Part shown: positions 36,965 to 50,956 of the stretch, one piece after another
Position numbering within the stretch: the first letter of the stretch is position 1
Layout of the letters: each line of letters opens with the position of its first letter
Assembly: GCA_005656395.1 (NCBI GenBank)
Contig: SRSI01000060.1
Coordinates: forward strand, 682,001-746,000
Direction of reading: 5' to 3'
Length of the DNA stretch: 64,000 bases
Origin: Strongyloides papillosus
Lineage: Eukaryota > Nematoda > Chromadorea > Rhabditida > Strongyloididae
Notes under the pieces: generated by a model
Database searches by the model: none
Seen by the model: the letters and a program-made list of their open reading frames with translations, nothing else
What the model was told of the DNA's origin: nothing
Made by a program: the position numbers and the translations under genes

Positions 36965-39900
36965 TTAATTGTAATCGTCTAACTCAAGAATATGTGGTCT
37001 AATACGAATATCACGAACAGTAGCATGTGCCATAGCTGCTAATAAGACTGTTGGACAAGAAACAAATGTGTAAAATTCATTTCCGTACTTTTTACACATT
37101 TCAGCGACTTTTCCCTTCAATGATTCATCTATTGTTACCCAAATAGTGTAAACGTTTTTAGGTGATATCTTAAGAACTTCCTCAAGCATTGGCAAATCAG
37201 TTAAGGCATCACCACATATAAGAATATTACCTTTATGTAATTTTAATCCCATTTTTTCTTTTATTAACATTATTCCATTTCCCTTATTAAATATTTGATC
37301 ACTATTATCTGATTTAATACATATTTTTATTTCTCGTATATTATCCATTGTTACAAGTAAGGTCTCCTCAATTGGATCAACCTCATTAACAATATTTTGA
37401 ACAATTTCTAGTAATTTTTGTGAACTTGAATCACAAATACCTTGATTTTTATCTTGACAGGCAATTGTGATATGTCCATAATGTTTTTGTATACCAGAAC
37501 CAATCCATTTTAAATGTTCATATTCAGGTAATTCTGTTATTTGTTCTAATTTTTCAAAAACAATATCAAATAATTCTAATTCATCATGTCCAATTTTACT
37601 ATCCTTAAATTGAACAGCAGGATTCATATACCATTCTCTTCCACCTGATGCACCATAAACATAGTATCCCTCAGGCATAGTACTAACATTTAATATACCA
37701 ATATTAAGCAAAGGTGCTGTTGTTACAATTGCACAAAATTGTGCACATCTACGAGCGAATTGTGCTTGAATAACAGCAGAGTATGCTGGCTGAATACTCG
37801 AAGCATAACTACAACAGTATGATTTTAATGTACCATCTCTGTCAGTGAAGAAATGATCAAAATGATCACCTTCCGTAAGTATGTCAACGGCATTTGATAC
37901 TTCTTCTTCAAATGCTTCATCAGATACTGGATGATATTTTGAGAGGGTAGCAACAAATTCTTCAACATTGTTAACATTATCTGATTGAATAAAACGTAAA
38001 AATTCAATATCTTTATTTAGTTCTTGAAGTTGATCATTTATATCCAACTTAGCAATAACAGATGAACCATCTAATGATACTGATTCTGTTATTAAATTTA
38101 AGAAATGTCCATCTGTACATGATTTTTCAAGTGTCTCTAATGCGTTCTTTAATGAAATATCAAAATGACTTTTCAACGCAATACCTTTTAATATATTTTC
38201 AACAATTTGTCTTCTAAGTTTACATGTCTTCTCCATAAGGACATAGAAATCGGATAAACTTTTCAATTCAGACACTCTTATTACTTCATGCGTCCATGAT
38301 GGATCTAAAAATGATGTACTCCATTCAACAATATCATGTTGCATTAAAAATGTCTTAATTTTTAAACCTTTACATAGAACTTCTTCAGAACTTTGTGAAG
38401 CAGCTTTGTAGAAAATATCTGCAAATTCATCGGTATTATTGATATCTTCAACACGGAAATAGCATTTTTCACTATCACTATATAATCCAGCATTTGTTAA
38501 TTGTACTTCAGTTCCAGCACCCGATGATAAGACCAATGTAGCTTTAGAATTGCAAATCATCATTTCCTTAGCAACCAAATTCATTCCATCTTTTATTGGT
38601 GTAACAATACCAACATCCATGGCGAGGTAATGTGCTATAAGATCTTTTCTATTTAATCCATTTGTTTGAAATATAACTGGTTTCCATTCCTTATATTGGT
38701 CAGATATAACAGAGTCATTAATTTCTTGTGCTATTGCCATACAAGTATCTTGGTAATTTCTATATGATTCAACAGTCCTTCTATTGGTAACAGCAACTTG
38801 AAATAATGTATCTTTCCCAATACGATCAGGATGTCTTTGAAAATACATTTTCCATGCTAGTAATTTTTGTCTAATTCCTTTTGTATAATCAAAACGTTCA
38901 ACTGAGAAAAATAGTTTACCATCAGGATCACATTTTGAAGCTAATTCTTTTTTAATATCATGTGACCTCTCTATTGTTGCAGCATTTTTTGCAATATCAA
39001 TAAAATCTTGATTTTTAATTGATACTGGAAATACACCAAGAGAACATGTTGAACCTTCATATGTTACCATGAAAATATCAACAACCCCATCATATGAAAC
39101 TTTAACACGTGTAATATATTTTTGTACAATATCAACATATTTTTGACGATCACGATGTGTTTGGAATCCAACTTTGTTAAAACGCAAGATACCACGAACA
39201 ATGGGTTCAGCAACAACCCGATATTTTGTCATAAAATTATCTGGTGGTTGAAATGGAATGTGAAGGAAGAATCCAACTTCTAAAGAAGAATCAAGACTTT
39301 TCATCATTTGCCCAGTTAACATAAGGTGATAATCATGAATCCAAATAAAATCCTGTTGTCTACTATTTCTAGCAGCATTTAAAGCAAATTGATAGTTAAC
39401 CCTCACATATGCACACCAATGTTTTTTTAATGTATGTACATTATCATATTCTGTAACAATATATTCCGGTAAATTATGAAGTGCTGGCCATAGAAGACCA
39501 TTTGAAATTCCTCCATAGTAGGCTTCATAGTCATCCTGTGTAACAATGACTGGATTCAATTTATAACTACTTTTATTGTAGTCGTGAAGGACATTTAAAA
39601 GGCTCATATCTCTCTCAACAGGATCCTCAATGTCATCCTTTTTCTTGTCATCAGCTAATACGTGAAAAACATCACCAGCTTTTGCTTGCTTAATTAATGG
39701 TAATCCTAATGAATTGGTTGACGGAAGAATGGAACTTTGATTGCCGTCAACTGACTCATTATCAGCTTGTAAGTTAACATTGATCCCTAAATTTGCTAAC
39801 CATATATTTTCCTTATCTGATGACATTACGGGATCAACACATGCAACAAGACCACCACTACCTTGCTTAATTTCCCAAGAACCACTTTGTCTTCTAGATA

Positions 39901-40779
39901 CACTTACTGGAGGAGCATTAGAAACATTAATAACACGTCCCTTCTCTTGTGCTATATCAGCCAATCCACCACCTTCCAATGGGAATTGATCAATCTCAAA
40001 ACCATCACTAGAACTATCATTATCTGTTATACAAATATCTTCATTTGATAATGAGTTAGCAGAACTAGCTGCTTTAGAACACCTTCTACTCCTCATATGT
40101 TGGATAAATTTAAAACGTTCACCAAATCTTTTAGCATGCATACCAAGAAGACTTTGCTGCATGCCAGGTACAGCAGCATATAATTCTCTTACCTTATTTT
40201 TTCCATTATTAACATCATATAATTCTAAAGAGAATAGAAGTGAATCTCTATATTGTGTTCCTGTAGACAGGTCAGATTCATAAACCAATGGAACAGTATT
40301 TTTCCAAAAAAGAATTGAACTGAATCCAACTGTATTTATGAGTTCTTCAAATGCATCATAACGGATTAGTGGGAATACCAAGCAATATTCGAGGATGCTA
40401 ACTAATCCTTTTAATGCAATTTCAGAACTTTGACATCTTGATTTCCAAATTTCATAAAATTTTGCGCAACAATCACTTATAAATTTATCAATATTATCTC
40501 CACACACAACTTGATTGTCAATATTCAACTTACATAAAAGTTGTGAAAGTTCCTATAAAAAATTAATCATCAGTTTTATTTTACACATTTATATTTATAT
40601 ACCTTCTCTAGTATTGCTGTACTTTGCTCAGGTGTCTCAATTTTTTCACTTGCATTCCTTTCAAATGGGAGAGATGTAGTGTGGTATGGTTGTTGAAGAT
40701 TATCTATACAATCAGGTAATGAAATTTCATCATTATTTTTTATTAATATACTAGAGGCAGTAGTTTCAGCAATCTTCAT
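36965..40779 (-). CDS. tps: Trehalose-6-phosphate synthase with C-terminal phosphatase-like domain
   Basis: Transfers glucose from UDP-glucose to glucose-6-phosphate to make trehalose-6-phosphate, the first step of trehalose synthesis (stress tolerance, infective larvae). Two exons, 40603-40779 and 36965-40552, with a 50-nt phase-0 intron; 1254 aa, in the range of nematode TPS. A long N-terminal part is followed by a GT20 domain at about residues 370-790. Catalytic landmarks are WIHDYHL, FFLHIPFQPPDNF, VERFDYTKGI (Arg and Lys) and DGMNLVAKEM. A HAD-type trehalose-phosphatase-like domain follows at about 960-1230, with FTDRDGT and ICGDALTDLPML, so the Asp pairs needed for phosphatase chemistry are retained. 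An acceptor-like TTATAG ends at 40813, upstream of the ATG. Whether the C-terminal domain is active, and whether this is the tps-1 or tps-2 ortholog, is unresolved. Confidence 0.97.
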
Positions 40780-43236
40780 ATTTGTTGTTACTATTGTTTC
40801 TCTTCTATCTATCTATAACAAAAAAAGAGGGAGGTTTAAATGAATGAGTGGTAAAATAAATAAATAAATATTATTTGATATTATATAAGTAAAATTAAGT
40901 ATTGAAAGAAATTTCAACAATTTTATTTGTAATAATACATATTGTAAAAAGAAATGGGAAATGCATATGAATGAAAACTATAATTTTATATTGTTTTCTA
41001 GATGTTTCTAGTAAAACTAAAAAATGAATACGTAAATAATAAGAACAATTTTTATATACTGTTTTTGCATATTTTAAACAATAATAGAGAAATTGCTATA
41101 GCATAATAAGAGACACTTTTATTATATTACAATAATTAGAGCTTAAGATTATTATATAAATTATCTTAAAATGAATTATATTAACTATTAAAAGTTAGAA
41201 TAAAAGCCATATATTTATTTTAAAATAATTATGCAAAGAAATTCAAATAATATTAATATTTATTTTGTAATATAAAAATCTGTTTAAACACAAAATATAA
41301 ATATTTTTTAAATCGATATAAAACAGAGTAGCATTAAACTTTTTATGTTTAAATCTCAAAACAACAATAAACTTAAAAACATAATATATGTGGATAAACA
41401 TGTTTCTTGTAACAAAAATTATTCTTTTTATATTTAAATATTAAAAAAAAAACATTTATATGTGCTAAACGAAGTGGTATTTTATATGCAAAAAAAATTT
41501 CTATGAATTATGACAAAAAATTGACATTTTTAAAGTGAAAAAATAATTTCATATAATATATTGATAATATGTATACATTTATAAGAAAACTTACTGGAAG
41601 CATTATATTTGTAAAAAAATATACTGATAATAATTGCACTTATGAGTGTTATTTGCTTTTTTAAGCATAGATATATATTTTAAAAAATGTAATTTAAAGA
41701 AATAAACATATCTTTTATTTATTATAAAAATAGAAAATTACTGAACTAATTAATTGTTAAAAACATGTTTACGACTTTTATCTTTTTGTCATGGAGAGTG
41801 TATTTATAAAAATAATCTCTTCGTTATGAGTTTTATATCTATTGTTGCGGGACAATGATATCAAAATAATGAAAATATATTTTGGAAGAATTATAAAAAG
41901 TGACTATTACTCATGCATGTACTTAATGTTTACTGGAACAGTATAAGTATAGAACATAGTTTTTTTGACAAAAAATACTAAACATATATAATTGAGATTT
42001 AACATTCACCAAAATACCGTAAATATGCATTATAATTTTTTCTCAAAAAATAATAATAATAAATAATATTTTTTTTTAAAAATTACATGAAAGTTATTTT
42101 ATTTGACAAATCCTTTATATAAAATAGTTATATCTTTTCAAAAAAATTCATAAACTGAATACATCCGCATTATTAAAAGTAAATATGAAAGGTAACGTCA
42201 ATGGAGTTTGAGAGATGTGCAGAAATATGAAAAGATGATAGACTAGTACTAACTAACAGCGTGCTTGCTTATAAAATCACTGACCCATTGCACATAGATA
42301 TATTTAAGGTATATACTTGACCTAACCATAATTAAGGTTAGAATTTATAAAAAAAATTTTCTGCATTATTTAATAAATATGAATAATATTTGTTTTTTTG
42401 TAAAATTTCATAAATATAAAGGTTAAAAGATGTTTTGGTATTATCACATTATTAAGAGTTTTATACTTAGTTTTCAAAAAAAACCATTTCTTAAACAAAA
42501 CAAGTTAATGTTAGAGGTGGAGTTTTATTTCCATTGAAAATTCTGAAGATGTAAAATCGTCTTGCTGAATTGGGAAGGCTAGGAAATTAATTATTCTGTA
42601 AACATTTAGTCTTTCCCAAAAAATTCACGTGAAAATCTTCATATATTCCTATGAGTAGTTGACGCTGTTAAAATTAAAATCTTTTTCTAATAATAGAATA
42701 TTGCATTAACACATACATATTAAAATTATTAGCCAAATATTTCTTGGTCATCAAAATTATCATAAAATTGGTAATAAAAATATTAAAAATAACAAGAAAA
42801 TTATTTTATTATATTTGTCATTGAGACATTAAATTTTCAGTGAAAAATGTCAATTAATCCTACAATTATTAACAAAAAAATTTGATATATATGTAAAAAC
42901 AAATATACATACCATTCATTTATAATCATAGATATAAGGCGAAAAAGATGATGTAGTTGAAAATAAAGAGACACAAAGAAATTAAAATTCTATCTTAATC
43001 TTATAGGCATGTTATAGAAATAATTTTAGTGCTGACATTAGTCTCTATGACACAAAAATTTTTATATGAATGAAAGCTTTTTAAGAGTCGTGAAAATTTT
43101 GAAATTTATATATATGAATAAAATTTATGATATCTATTAATGATAGTATCAAAATTATTTTATATATAATTTATATATTTATGTGTATAATATTTTTAAT
43201 ATCAAAAGATGTTTATTTATAATTATATTTTTTAGC
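40780..43236. other. Intergenic between divergent genes, no gene seen
   Basis: Holds the promoters of TPS (-) and the SLC17 transporter (+). A less AT-rich patch at about 42195-42340 includes TTATAAAA and two GGTTAG/CTAACC-like elements (TTGACCTAACC, AAGGTTAG). No factor can be assigned. Confidence 0.4.
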
Positions 43237-45046
43237 ATGGCTGTTTTACATCAAAACTATGGAACAACTGATAATATTGATGAATTTGGTAAGTATTATT
43301 GATATTAAATTGAATAATATTGTGTCTTAAATCTATATTAATTGTTTTTTCATTGTTTCTTAATAAAATAAATTTGTACTATTGTGTTCTGTAACAATAT
43401 GAAATAATCGACTAAAATGTATCTAGTCTGATTATATCTCACAACACTTTTTTTTGGAATAATTATGAAAGAATTGTATATATGTGTCGTTTTTCTATAT
43501 GGGTGAATATAGAATTATTAAAAATATTGTAAATTATGATGAAGAGTCAGAGGATGAGTTAAATTTCGATCACTATATGTCACCTTTAGATAACAATTAT
43601 TTTGGACAATCATCAATACTATCAAAATGGATATATGTTAAGAAGATGCAAAGAAGGCATGTATTAGGATTAATGGCTTTTTTAGGATTTTTAAACATCT
43701 ACGCAATGAGAGCAAATTTAAGCGTCGCAATTATTGAAATGACGAAACCTAGAGATATTATACATGGAAATACAACATTAACTGTAAGGGATTAATTTAT
43801 TTTATAAAACATATATGTAATAATTTGTTATTATTATTTGTAGAAGGCACCAGATTTTGAGTGGGACAAAATGACGCAAGGAGTAATTTTAGCATCATTT
43901 TTTAATGGATACATTTTCACACAAATACCTGGGAGTTATTTATCAACAAAATATGGTGGGAGTAAATTATTTTTATGGGGAATATCTGGGACAGCATTGT
44001 TAACAATTTTAACACCGCCACTTGCTAATATGGGGAAATATGCTGTTATTAGTGTTAGATTTTTCGAAGGTCTTTTTGAAGGAGTAACTTATCCTGCCAT
44101 GGTAGCTATTTGGTCAAAATGGGCTCCGTATACAGAGAAAAGCCGTTTAGCATCATTTGCATTTTCTGGTTCATACTTTGGGACAGTTATTAGTTTATCA
44201 TTATCAGCTTACATAGGGGAATCTTTTGGATGGCAAATGATATTTTATTTTTTTGGTTTAATCGCATTAATTTGGGCATTTTTTTGGAGTAAATTTATCA
44301 AAGAAAATCCAGAGGACGATCCATATATATCTGGTGATGAGTTGGCTTTAATTAAAACAAGCACTATTCCACCTAATAATATTAGTCTTAATTGGAAGGA
44401 TGCCATAAAAACAAAAGCTGTTTGGGCTATTATAATTGCACATTTTTGTCAAAATTGGGGATTTTATACAATGTTAACTTATCTACCAAATATCTTAAAA
44501 GATTTAACAAAATATAGCTTGGAAACAATTGGTATTATTTCAGCAATACCATATTGGTTAATGGGATTTATTTTAATTTACTCTGGAATATTTTCTGATA
44601 GACTTCTGGAAAGATTACATTGGCCTGTTAAGAAAGTTAGAAAATATGTATGTTGTGGTGGATTGTTACTACAAGCTATGTTTCTTATGCTTGCAACCTT
44701 TTCTCCCTCCTCAGGGACATTTATCATTTGTGTAATTTTATCAATAGGTGCTGGAGGCCTTCCATGGTCTTCTTTTTCTGTTAATACACTTGATATAGCT
44801 CCACAATTTGCGGGACAATTAATGGGGCTATCAAATACTTTAGCAACATTTCCTGGCATGATATCACCATTAATAGTTGCTTCAGTCGTTACAGCTGGGA
44901 CATTTGTAGAATGGAGTAGCATTTTTTATCTTACATCATTAATTCAAATAATTGGTGCAGGATTCTTCTTTAAATTTGCTTCTGGTGATATTGTTGAATG
45001 GGCCAAAGAATCAACAATGTTATCGACTTCTTATACATCTGCGTAA
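43237..45046 (+). CDS. SLC17-family (sialin/VGLUT/Na-phosphate) MFS transporter
   Basis: Twelve-helix organic-anion or phosphate transporter of the SLC17 branch of the major facilitator superfamily. The core is exons 43499-43783 and 43844-45046 (60-nt intron, phase 0), giving 495 aa from the ATG at 43499. An additional first exon, 43237-43288 (MAVLHQNYGTTDNIDEF), follows TTTTTTAG by 1 nt and ends in a good donor (GTAAGT). I could not find an acceptor of matching phase before 43499, so its link is tentative. Diagnostic motifs are LGFLNIYAMRANLSVAIIEM in TM1, RFFEGLFEGVTYPAMVAIWS and KWAP near TM4, and the EDELNF acidic patch before TM1 resembling a sorting signal. Substrate (sialate, glutamate, phosphate, urate) cannot be told from sequence alone. 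Confidence 0.9.
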
Positions 45047-46550
45047 TTTGATTGTCATTTTATTACTCGAGAATTAAAAAATATTTCACTCTAACATTAT
45101 TGAACACCCACATTTAATATACAAAATTTATATAAATATAAAGGCAATTTAAATGATCGATTAAATTTTATTACTCTCAACAGTTATTTGCCATTTATCA
45201 AGATTTCAATGATTAATGTTTTAAAAAAATCAAAAAAAAATATGATGATCATTATAAAAAAAATGCAATCAAAATAAAGTCAAACTTTATGTTCTTTTAA
45301 CCAAAAATTTTGAGAAGATAATGGAAATAAGAAGCAATAAAATATATTAACCTAATATCTGTACTTCAAATAACTATTAGATAACATTGTCAAATATTTT
45401 TCCATGTGACAAACTAACAAAAAAATTTGTTATTAAAAGTTTTTACCAGTAGCTAAAGAAACAATAATTTCATTCCTAGAAGGTGTTTTATGAAGTATTA
45501 TTTACCCTTGCATAGGTTGTTTCTAAATTTTTATATTAACATTATTTTTGAATAACTTATTAGAAAGAAAATTTCTTTTTCTCTATTTTGCTAAAGAAAA
45601 AGTAATTATAACGATGGTAGAATGGAAAAAATTAATATTAAAAATATAAATAAAAGGTATTTAAATAATAAACAACTAAAAATACATACTTTTAGTATCA
45701 TGTGGTGTTCGTTTTGTATTATAAAAGAATTTTTTTAAAATTAATATTTAATTTATATATTTCATATGTTGGAAAATAACTTCCGGAAATAACCTACTTA
45801 TCATTACGATTAATAGACCTTGACTTTTATGTAAGATTATATTTGAAAATAATGTTTTTTAAAAGTTACTTAGATAATTATTTTAATGTTCTATTCCTAT
45901 TTCTAACAATAATTGATAGTTATAGGTAAATATCAATTAATTAAATTTATACATTTTCAATTATTTAACATTATTTTTATGAAACGCTTTCAATATCACT
46001 TTATAACATTAAAAATGATTGATAGATAAATTTTGTTCTTTCTCTACTTTTTATCATCTATAAATACATTTTAGACAAAAATATTTGCAATTTAATGCTT
46101 TATAATTAAAGTTTGTTGTTAATCATTCTATCTCCTAAATATTTGTTATCACATTTGAATTCAAAAAGAGAAGAATGTTATAAGTAATGTGAAGAAGTTT
46201 TAATATCGCATTACTGTCAAAATATATTACTATAAAATCTTTATCTATGGAAGAGTGGAAAATAATAAAGATGCACAAATGCTAAAAAATATTATGTTTA
46301 ATATGTATCTAATAAAAATATCAATAATGAGGAAACTATGTGTAACTTTACTCAAATGAAAAATAAGACAAAAAACATTTGTTTAACTTTTTAGTTGACT
46401 GAATAAGATGTTATTTAAAAAAAAACATTATCAGTTGCGTTGTTATTTGTGAATATATATTATAAAATCATTGTATCGGAATTAAAGATGTTCAAAAAAA
46501 AATAAGACAAATGAGTTCATCATCTTGGTTAGGATTTTAATTGATGATAT
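45047..46550. other. Intergenic between convergent genes, no gene seen
   Basis: AT-rich 3' flanks of the SLC17 gene (+) and myosin light chain gene (-). No feature supported. Confidence 0.5.
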
Positions 46551-47305
46551 TTAAGCATTAGCTAATTCGTCTTGTGCACCAGTGGTGATAAGGTGAGCGA
46601 AAGCTTTGTAGTCAACCATACCTATAATTAAATAACAATTAATAAAAATAAATAACTACTTTTTCCTTACCTCCATCAATTGGTGGGTTTCCTTTGTACA
46701 TAGCCTTAATTTCATCCTCATCTAATGGCTCTCCTCTTTTGTTTTTAAGGATCTTGACTAATTCATCCTCAGTGATTTTTCCACTTTCCTTCTTATCAAA
46801 CATAGCGAAAGCTCCTACAATAGTTTGTTCTGGATCAGTACCAGTAAGACGTTCTCCGAAGAGTGTAAGGAAAACAGTGAAATTGATTGGTCCTGGAGCT
46901 TCTTTGATCATGTCATCAATTTGTTTCTCAGAGGCGATTTGTCCCATAGAAGCATATAAGTCCTTAAGATCATTTTTACAAATGACACCATCCTTATTTT
47001 GATCCATAATTCCAAAAGCTTCTTTAAACTCTTGTATGGTCTTTTGATCGAAAGCGGTGGCTTCAGATCCAGCGCGTTTTTTAGATGACTTCTTTTTGGT
47101 AGCCTTAGACTATAAAAAATTATGTGTAATTTAAATTTAGAAAATTTTCATTCTTTATTAATTATGTACAAATATGTATTTATTATAAGTTTTAAAGCAT
47201 TTTTTAGGTATTATTATCCATAATGTAGTATAAAAAACACAATATACAATACAAACATTCATACATAATATGTTATAAAGAGTGATATAAAATAAAACTT
47301 ACCAT
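46551..47305 (-). CDS. mlc-1: Muscle myosin regulatory light chain
   Basis: EF-hand light chain that binds the myosin II neck in body-wall muscle. Three coding exons: 47303-47305 (only the ATG), 46671-47109 and 46551-46621. The introns are 193 and 49 nt. The product is 170 aa and almost colinear with nematode MLC-1/2: SKATKKKSSKKRAGSEA at the N-terminus and AFGIMDQNKDGVICKNDL as the intact divalent-cation EF-hand 1. GPINFTVFLTLFGERLTGTD and the C-terminal VDYKAFAHLITTGAQDELAN complete the match. The basic KKR followed by Ser is the region phosphorylated in regulatory light chains. Codon use is more GC-rich than in neighbours, which fits high expression. mlc-1 and mlc-2 cannot be told apart, so the symbol is approximate. 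Confidence 0.97.
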
Positions 47306-48605
47306 TTTGTAATTTAGTTGATGACTGAAGAGTGATTCAACTGAATTCTGATCTAATATATGAAGTTAATCTTAGTTTTACTAAGCAAAAAGGGGGCAAG
47401 TAAAATTAACCACTTTTTGCAATCTTCAAGATTTGTTAGCCTACTTTACACAAAGAAGCGTAGTATCAACAGATAAGCTTGTTTTTCTTAACGCAAGTTG
47501 ATAGGCAGTGAAAGAATTTGTATAGTTAAGCTATTATTTTAAATATATCTTTGATAATTTTTATTGTCCTCTCTATGTTTGACATTTATCATTTATATCT
47601 TTAGCTCGTTAAAAGTAATGATAAAGATATACTGATGTGTTTCTTCTAAGAAGTACCTTAAGGAGATGGAGGAATACAAAGAAACGTTGCAATAACTCTA
47701 TCCTCTATGTTGATCATATATTAGATAAAAAGAATATGTATGTGTAAATGTATGTCTAATTCGCAGAATTTTATTTCTTATATTTTTCTTTTACTACAAC
47801 ATATCTTTATCTACACCAGATCCGACATTTTGTTTATACACTCATCATTTCTTACTACCTCTTCCATCATTGTACTCAGTTATTTATATATATAAATAAA
47901 ATAATAGTAAAATCTTTGTATTAAGAGGTATATCTTTTGAAAGTTAATATTATAGTTAGTGTTGATAACTTACACACAGAAATAGCGTAAACTTTTTCTT
48001 ATATATTTATTATATTATTAAAGATAGATTGATTGTCGCCCCCTCAAGAATTTTTCAAAAATCAACCAATATTAATGTAGCGAAATAATTTTTAAAATCT
48101 TCTTACTCCCCTGAAGATGTTAATCAACAAATCTGTTTGCAATGTCTTATATTATCCATTAATAAAAAGAAGTGGAAATGATAAAATTTTTAAAACATCA
48201 ATTTTATCTCAAAATATCTTCAAAAGATAATGTGATAGAAATAAATGATAACATTTTAGAATTATATATACATTAAGATAAAATAAATAAGAAAAAAGTT
48301 ACTATAAAAGTTTTTCTTAATTTCATTTTTGTAAATGAATAGTACAATTAGCAAATTATTTTTTTTATAAAGCAACTTTTAATAGTAATGAAAGAACTTT
48401 GGATAAAAATATATACAATTCGAAAAAACAATTGATGACTTATAATTTAAATTTTGTTAAAAAATTTGATCTTGTTGAAATTTAAAATTATAATAACAGA
48501 AAGTACCAAAATGACATGTTAACGGTAAACATACAAAGTTACTAAAAAATGAAATTATGAAAAAAAATTTTTTTTAGTCAATAGTTAATTATGTTAATAG
48601 TTTGC
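47306..48605. other. Promoter region of the myosin light chain gene; no further gene
   Basis: The first 350 nt upstream of the light-chain ATG are less AT-rich than usual and include ACAGATAAG, a GATA-type site, near 47470. The rest is AT-rich. Promoter role is inferred from position. Confidence 0.4.
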
Positions 48606-50956
48606 CTAATCATGAGAGATTCTTTGCTTTAAAAGTAAAGCAATTCTTTTCCCATCTTCCATTGGAGAGGAATATTGAGATTGATACCTTAACCTCATTT
48701 CTGGAGTAAAACTTTGTTCCATCATTAGAATAATGGCCGACCATTGTCTTAACCACTCTAAACTATTTTCTGAAACTTCTGTATAAGTATTTGTCATCAT
48801 AGCAATTAACATATTTATAAGAAGTAATGTTACAAAAAGCATATAAACCATAAATGTAATTTTACCAAGAGTTGTCAAATCACAATGTTGTAATTCTTCA
48901 AAAAATACTGCAAATTCTGTTAATGACATGATAAACATTCTTACATATGATTCTAATATATTAGCCATCATATTTGTATCCTCATTTGTCATTGTTGATT
49001 TTCCGTCAATACGTTTATATCCCAAAAATATAATATAAAAAGCTTGTGAAAATCCTATTACAATAATCGCATAGATTAGAAAAAATCTCAATAAATCTCT
49101 TATAATTATTTTATAAAGCATCAATACAAATGGTCCAACTAATTTAAATCCTCTAAAAAGTAAGAAATTAATTTTTAATATTTACATAATGTAGATAATA
49201 CCTTAAATAAAATAAAAACATTAACGATGTTAGTGGGACGGTTATAATCCATATAACATCTTCTATTTCATCCATACAAAGAAGTCTTAATATAAATGTT
49301 AGAAGCATCAAAATACATGAAATTAAGAAAATTGCTTTTGCTGGAAATCCAGATAGCGAAAGAAAATACATTTTACGACCAACGTTTTTGATGTGGCTGT
49401 ATGCTTGTAGAAGATATAGAGCTGCTCCAATAGTACATAATAAGTTTAAAATAGTATACATCTAAATGATTAACAATTAAAAGTAGTCATAATAAACCAC
49501 TTACAATGTATCGTTTTTGTGTCCAAAAATGATTAGTTGCAAATGATAATTTATGAAGACAAGGTAATTTAACAGAATCTCTTTCTCGCTCAAAAGGAGT
49601 TGGACGTATAAAAAAAGATAAAAAAACAATAATAAAATAAATTATATATATTCCAAATTGTGTATATAATGTTTTCCTTCCATACGTTATCCATTTTTTA
49701 TGAACTAATTTTTCTAATAAATTTGGAAGTAAACTTAAGTGTTCTGTAGTATTTCCATAAACAGCTAAAGCTAAAGCTGAATTCCTATTTATCTTTCCAG
49801 AGGAAGGTTCAATGGAATCTATATGTTCTAACGGGTAATGACAATATCTTACGTCACCATATACCCATAATACTTCTTTCTCTTTTGTTGCAGTTTTTAC
49901 GAACATCTATAAAAATTAAAGTTATTTGTCAACTTTTTATAGCTTACATCTTTTTTAGCTAAATATGCTGCTGTTGTTAAAGGAGTTAGTCTTTGTCTAT
50001 TTAAAATATGTAGTTTAGCACCAAGAGATAAAAGTAAATCAAACATCTCCCAATTTCCTCTAATTGCACAAATATGGAGTACTGTATTTCCATTTGTATC
50101 CTGCCAATTCGGATCAGCACCATAGGCTACAAGCATTCTAACACACTCTTCCTGTGAAAGACATGCAGCAAATGATAATGGATATTCACCCCAATATAAA
50201 TGTCCTGTATAAAGAGTATGTCTTGATAATTCAACATGTTCAAATTCTGTTGTATCAGTCCTTGTATCTTTTTGATCATCTGCTGTGAAAAAATTACCAC
50301 AGCATCTTTGATCCACTGATGCTCCACATTTAAGAAGAAATCTCACTATTTCAATATTTTCTGAACTGATTGCCATATGGAGAGCAGTTTCTCCATAATA
50401 CTCATCACAAATATAATAATCATTTATTATTTTTGGGAAAACGTACAAAAGTCTCTGTGCTAAAAGTTTCATATGTGGTGGAAGTCCAGATAAGAAACAA
50501 ACATGTAACAAAGTTTCACCAACAGCACCTCTACAATCAATCCTCCAACATATAAATTTTTTTAATTGACTTGGAGGAGCATTAAATGTATTTCCAGTTC
50601 TTTCTTTATGTCTTATCGAAATTATCTCTTCTATAGGTATCATTTCACCATCGCCATTATTATATAACATTTGGCCAACATCCTAAAATATTGATATAAA
50701 ATATAAAATTTTGTATCATATTTTGTAAAATAAAGTTTTTATATTACTATAATTATAATTTAAAATTGAATTAATGATACATTACCTCTTTTATTTGATT
50801 ATCAAGCAATCCAATATCTCTTGATTTAAGAGCTTCCCTAGCAAGAACAGCTAATACACCATTGCCTGTAACATCTGCCAATTTATATAGTGGATTATTT
50901 TTCCCATCAACTTGATTTTTTATTCCTGCAGTAACAGTGCTTGATGATGCTCCCAT
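48606..50956 (-). CDS. TRPV channel (OSM-9/OCR family), 704 aa
   Basis: Sensory cation channel of the TRP vanilloid group. Five exons: 50786-50956, 49948-50682, 49505-49906, 49202-49461 and 48606-49152, with introns of 41-103 nt and all phases consistent. The N-terminus MGASSS matches the N-myristoylation consensus. The ankyrin repeat region is at about residues 90-300 (GETALHMAISSENIEIVRFL, GNTVLHICAIRGNWEMFDLL). Six membrane helices begin near residue 385 (FGIYIIYFIIVFLSFFI). The pore region reads MFIMSLTEFAVFFEEL. S6 is LLLINMLIAMMTNTY, followed by a TRP-box helix SLEWLRQWSAIILMMEQSF. The protein is shorter than the C. elegans relatives I know (about 900 aa), mainly by lacking a long C-terminal tail; it stops soon after the TRP box at ...KQRISHD. 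OSM-9 versus OCR assignment is open. Confidence 0.94.

Noticed and set aside
36965..37000. Possible phosphoglucomutase-TPS gene cluster
   Set aside because: The two sugar-metabolism genes are 27 kb apart with many unrelated genes between them on both strands, so shared regulation is not supported.
44578..44922. 114-aa minus-strand ORF inside the SLC17 exon
   Set aside because: Antisense shadow of conserved transmembrane coding sequence.
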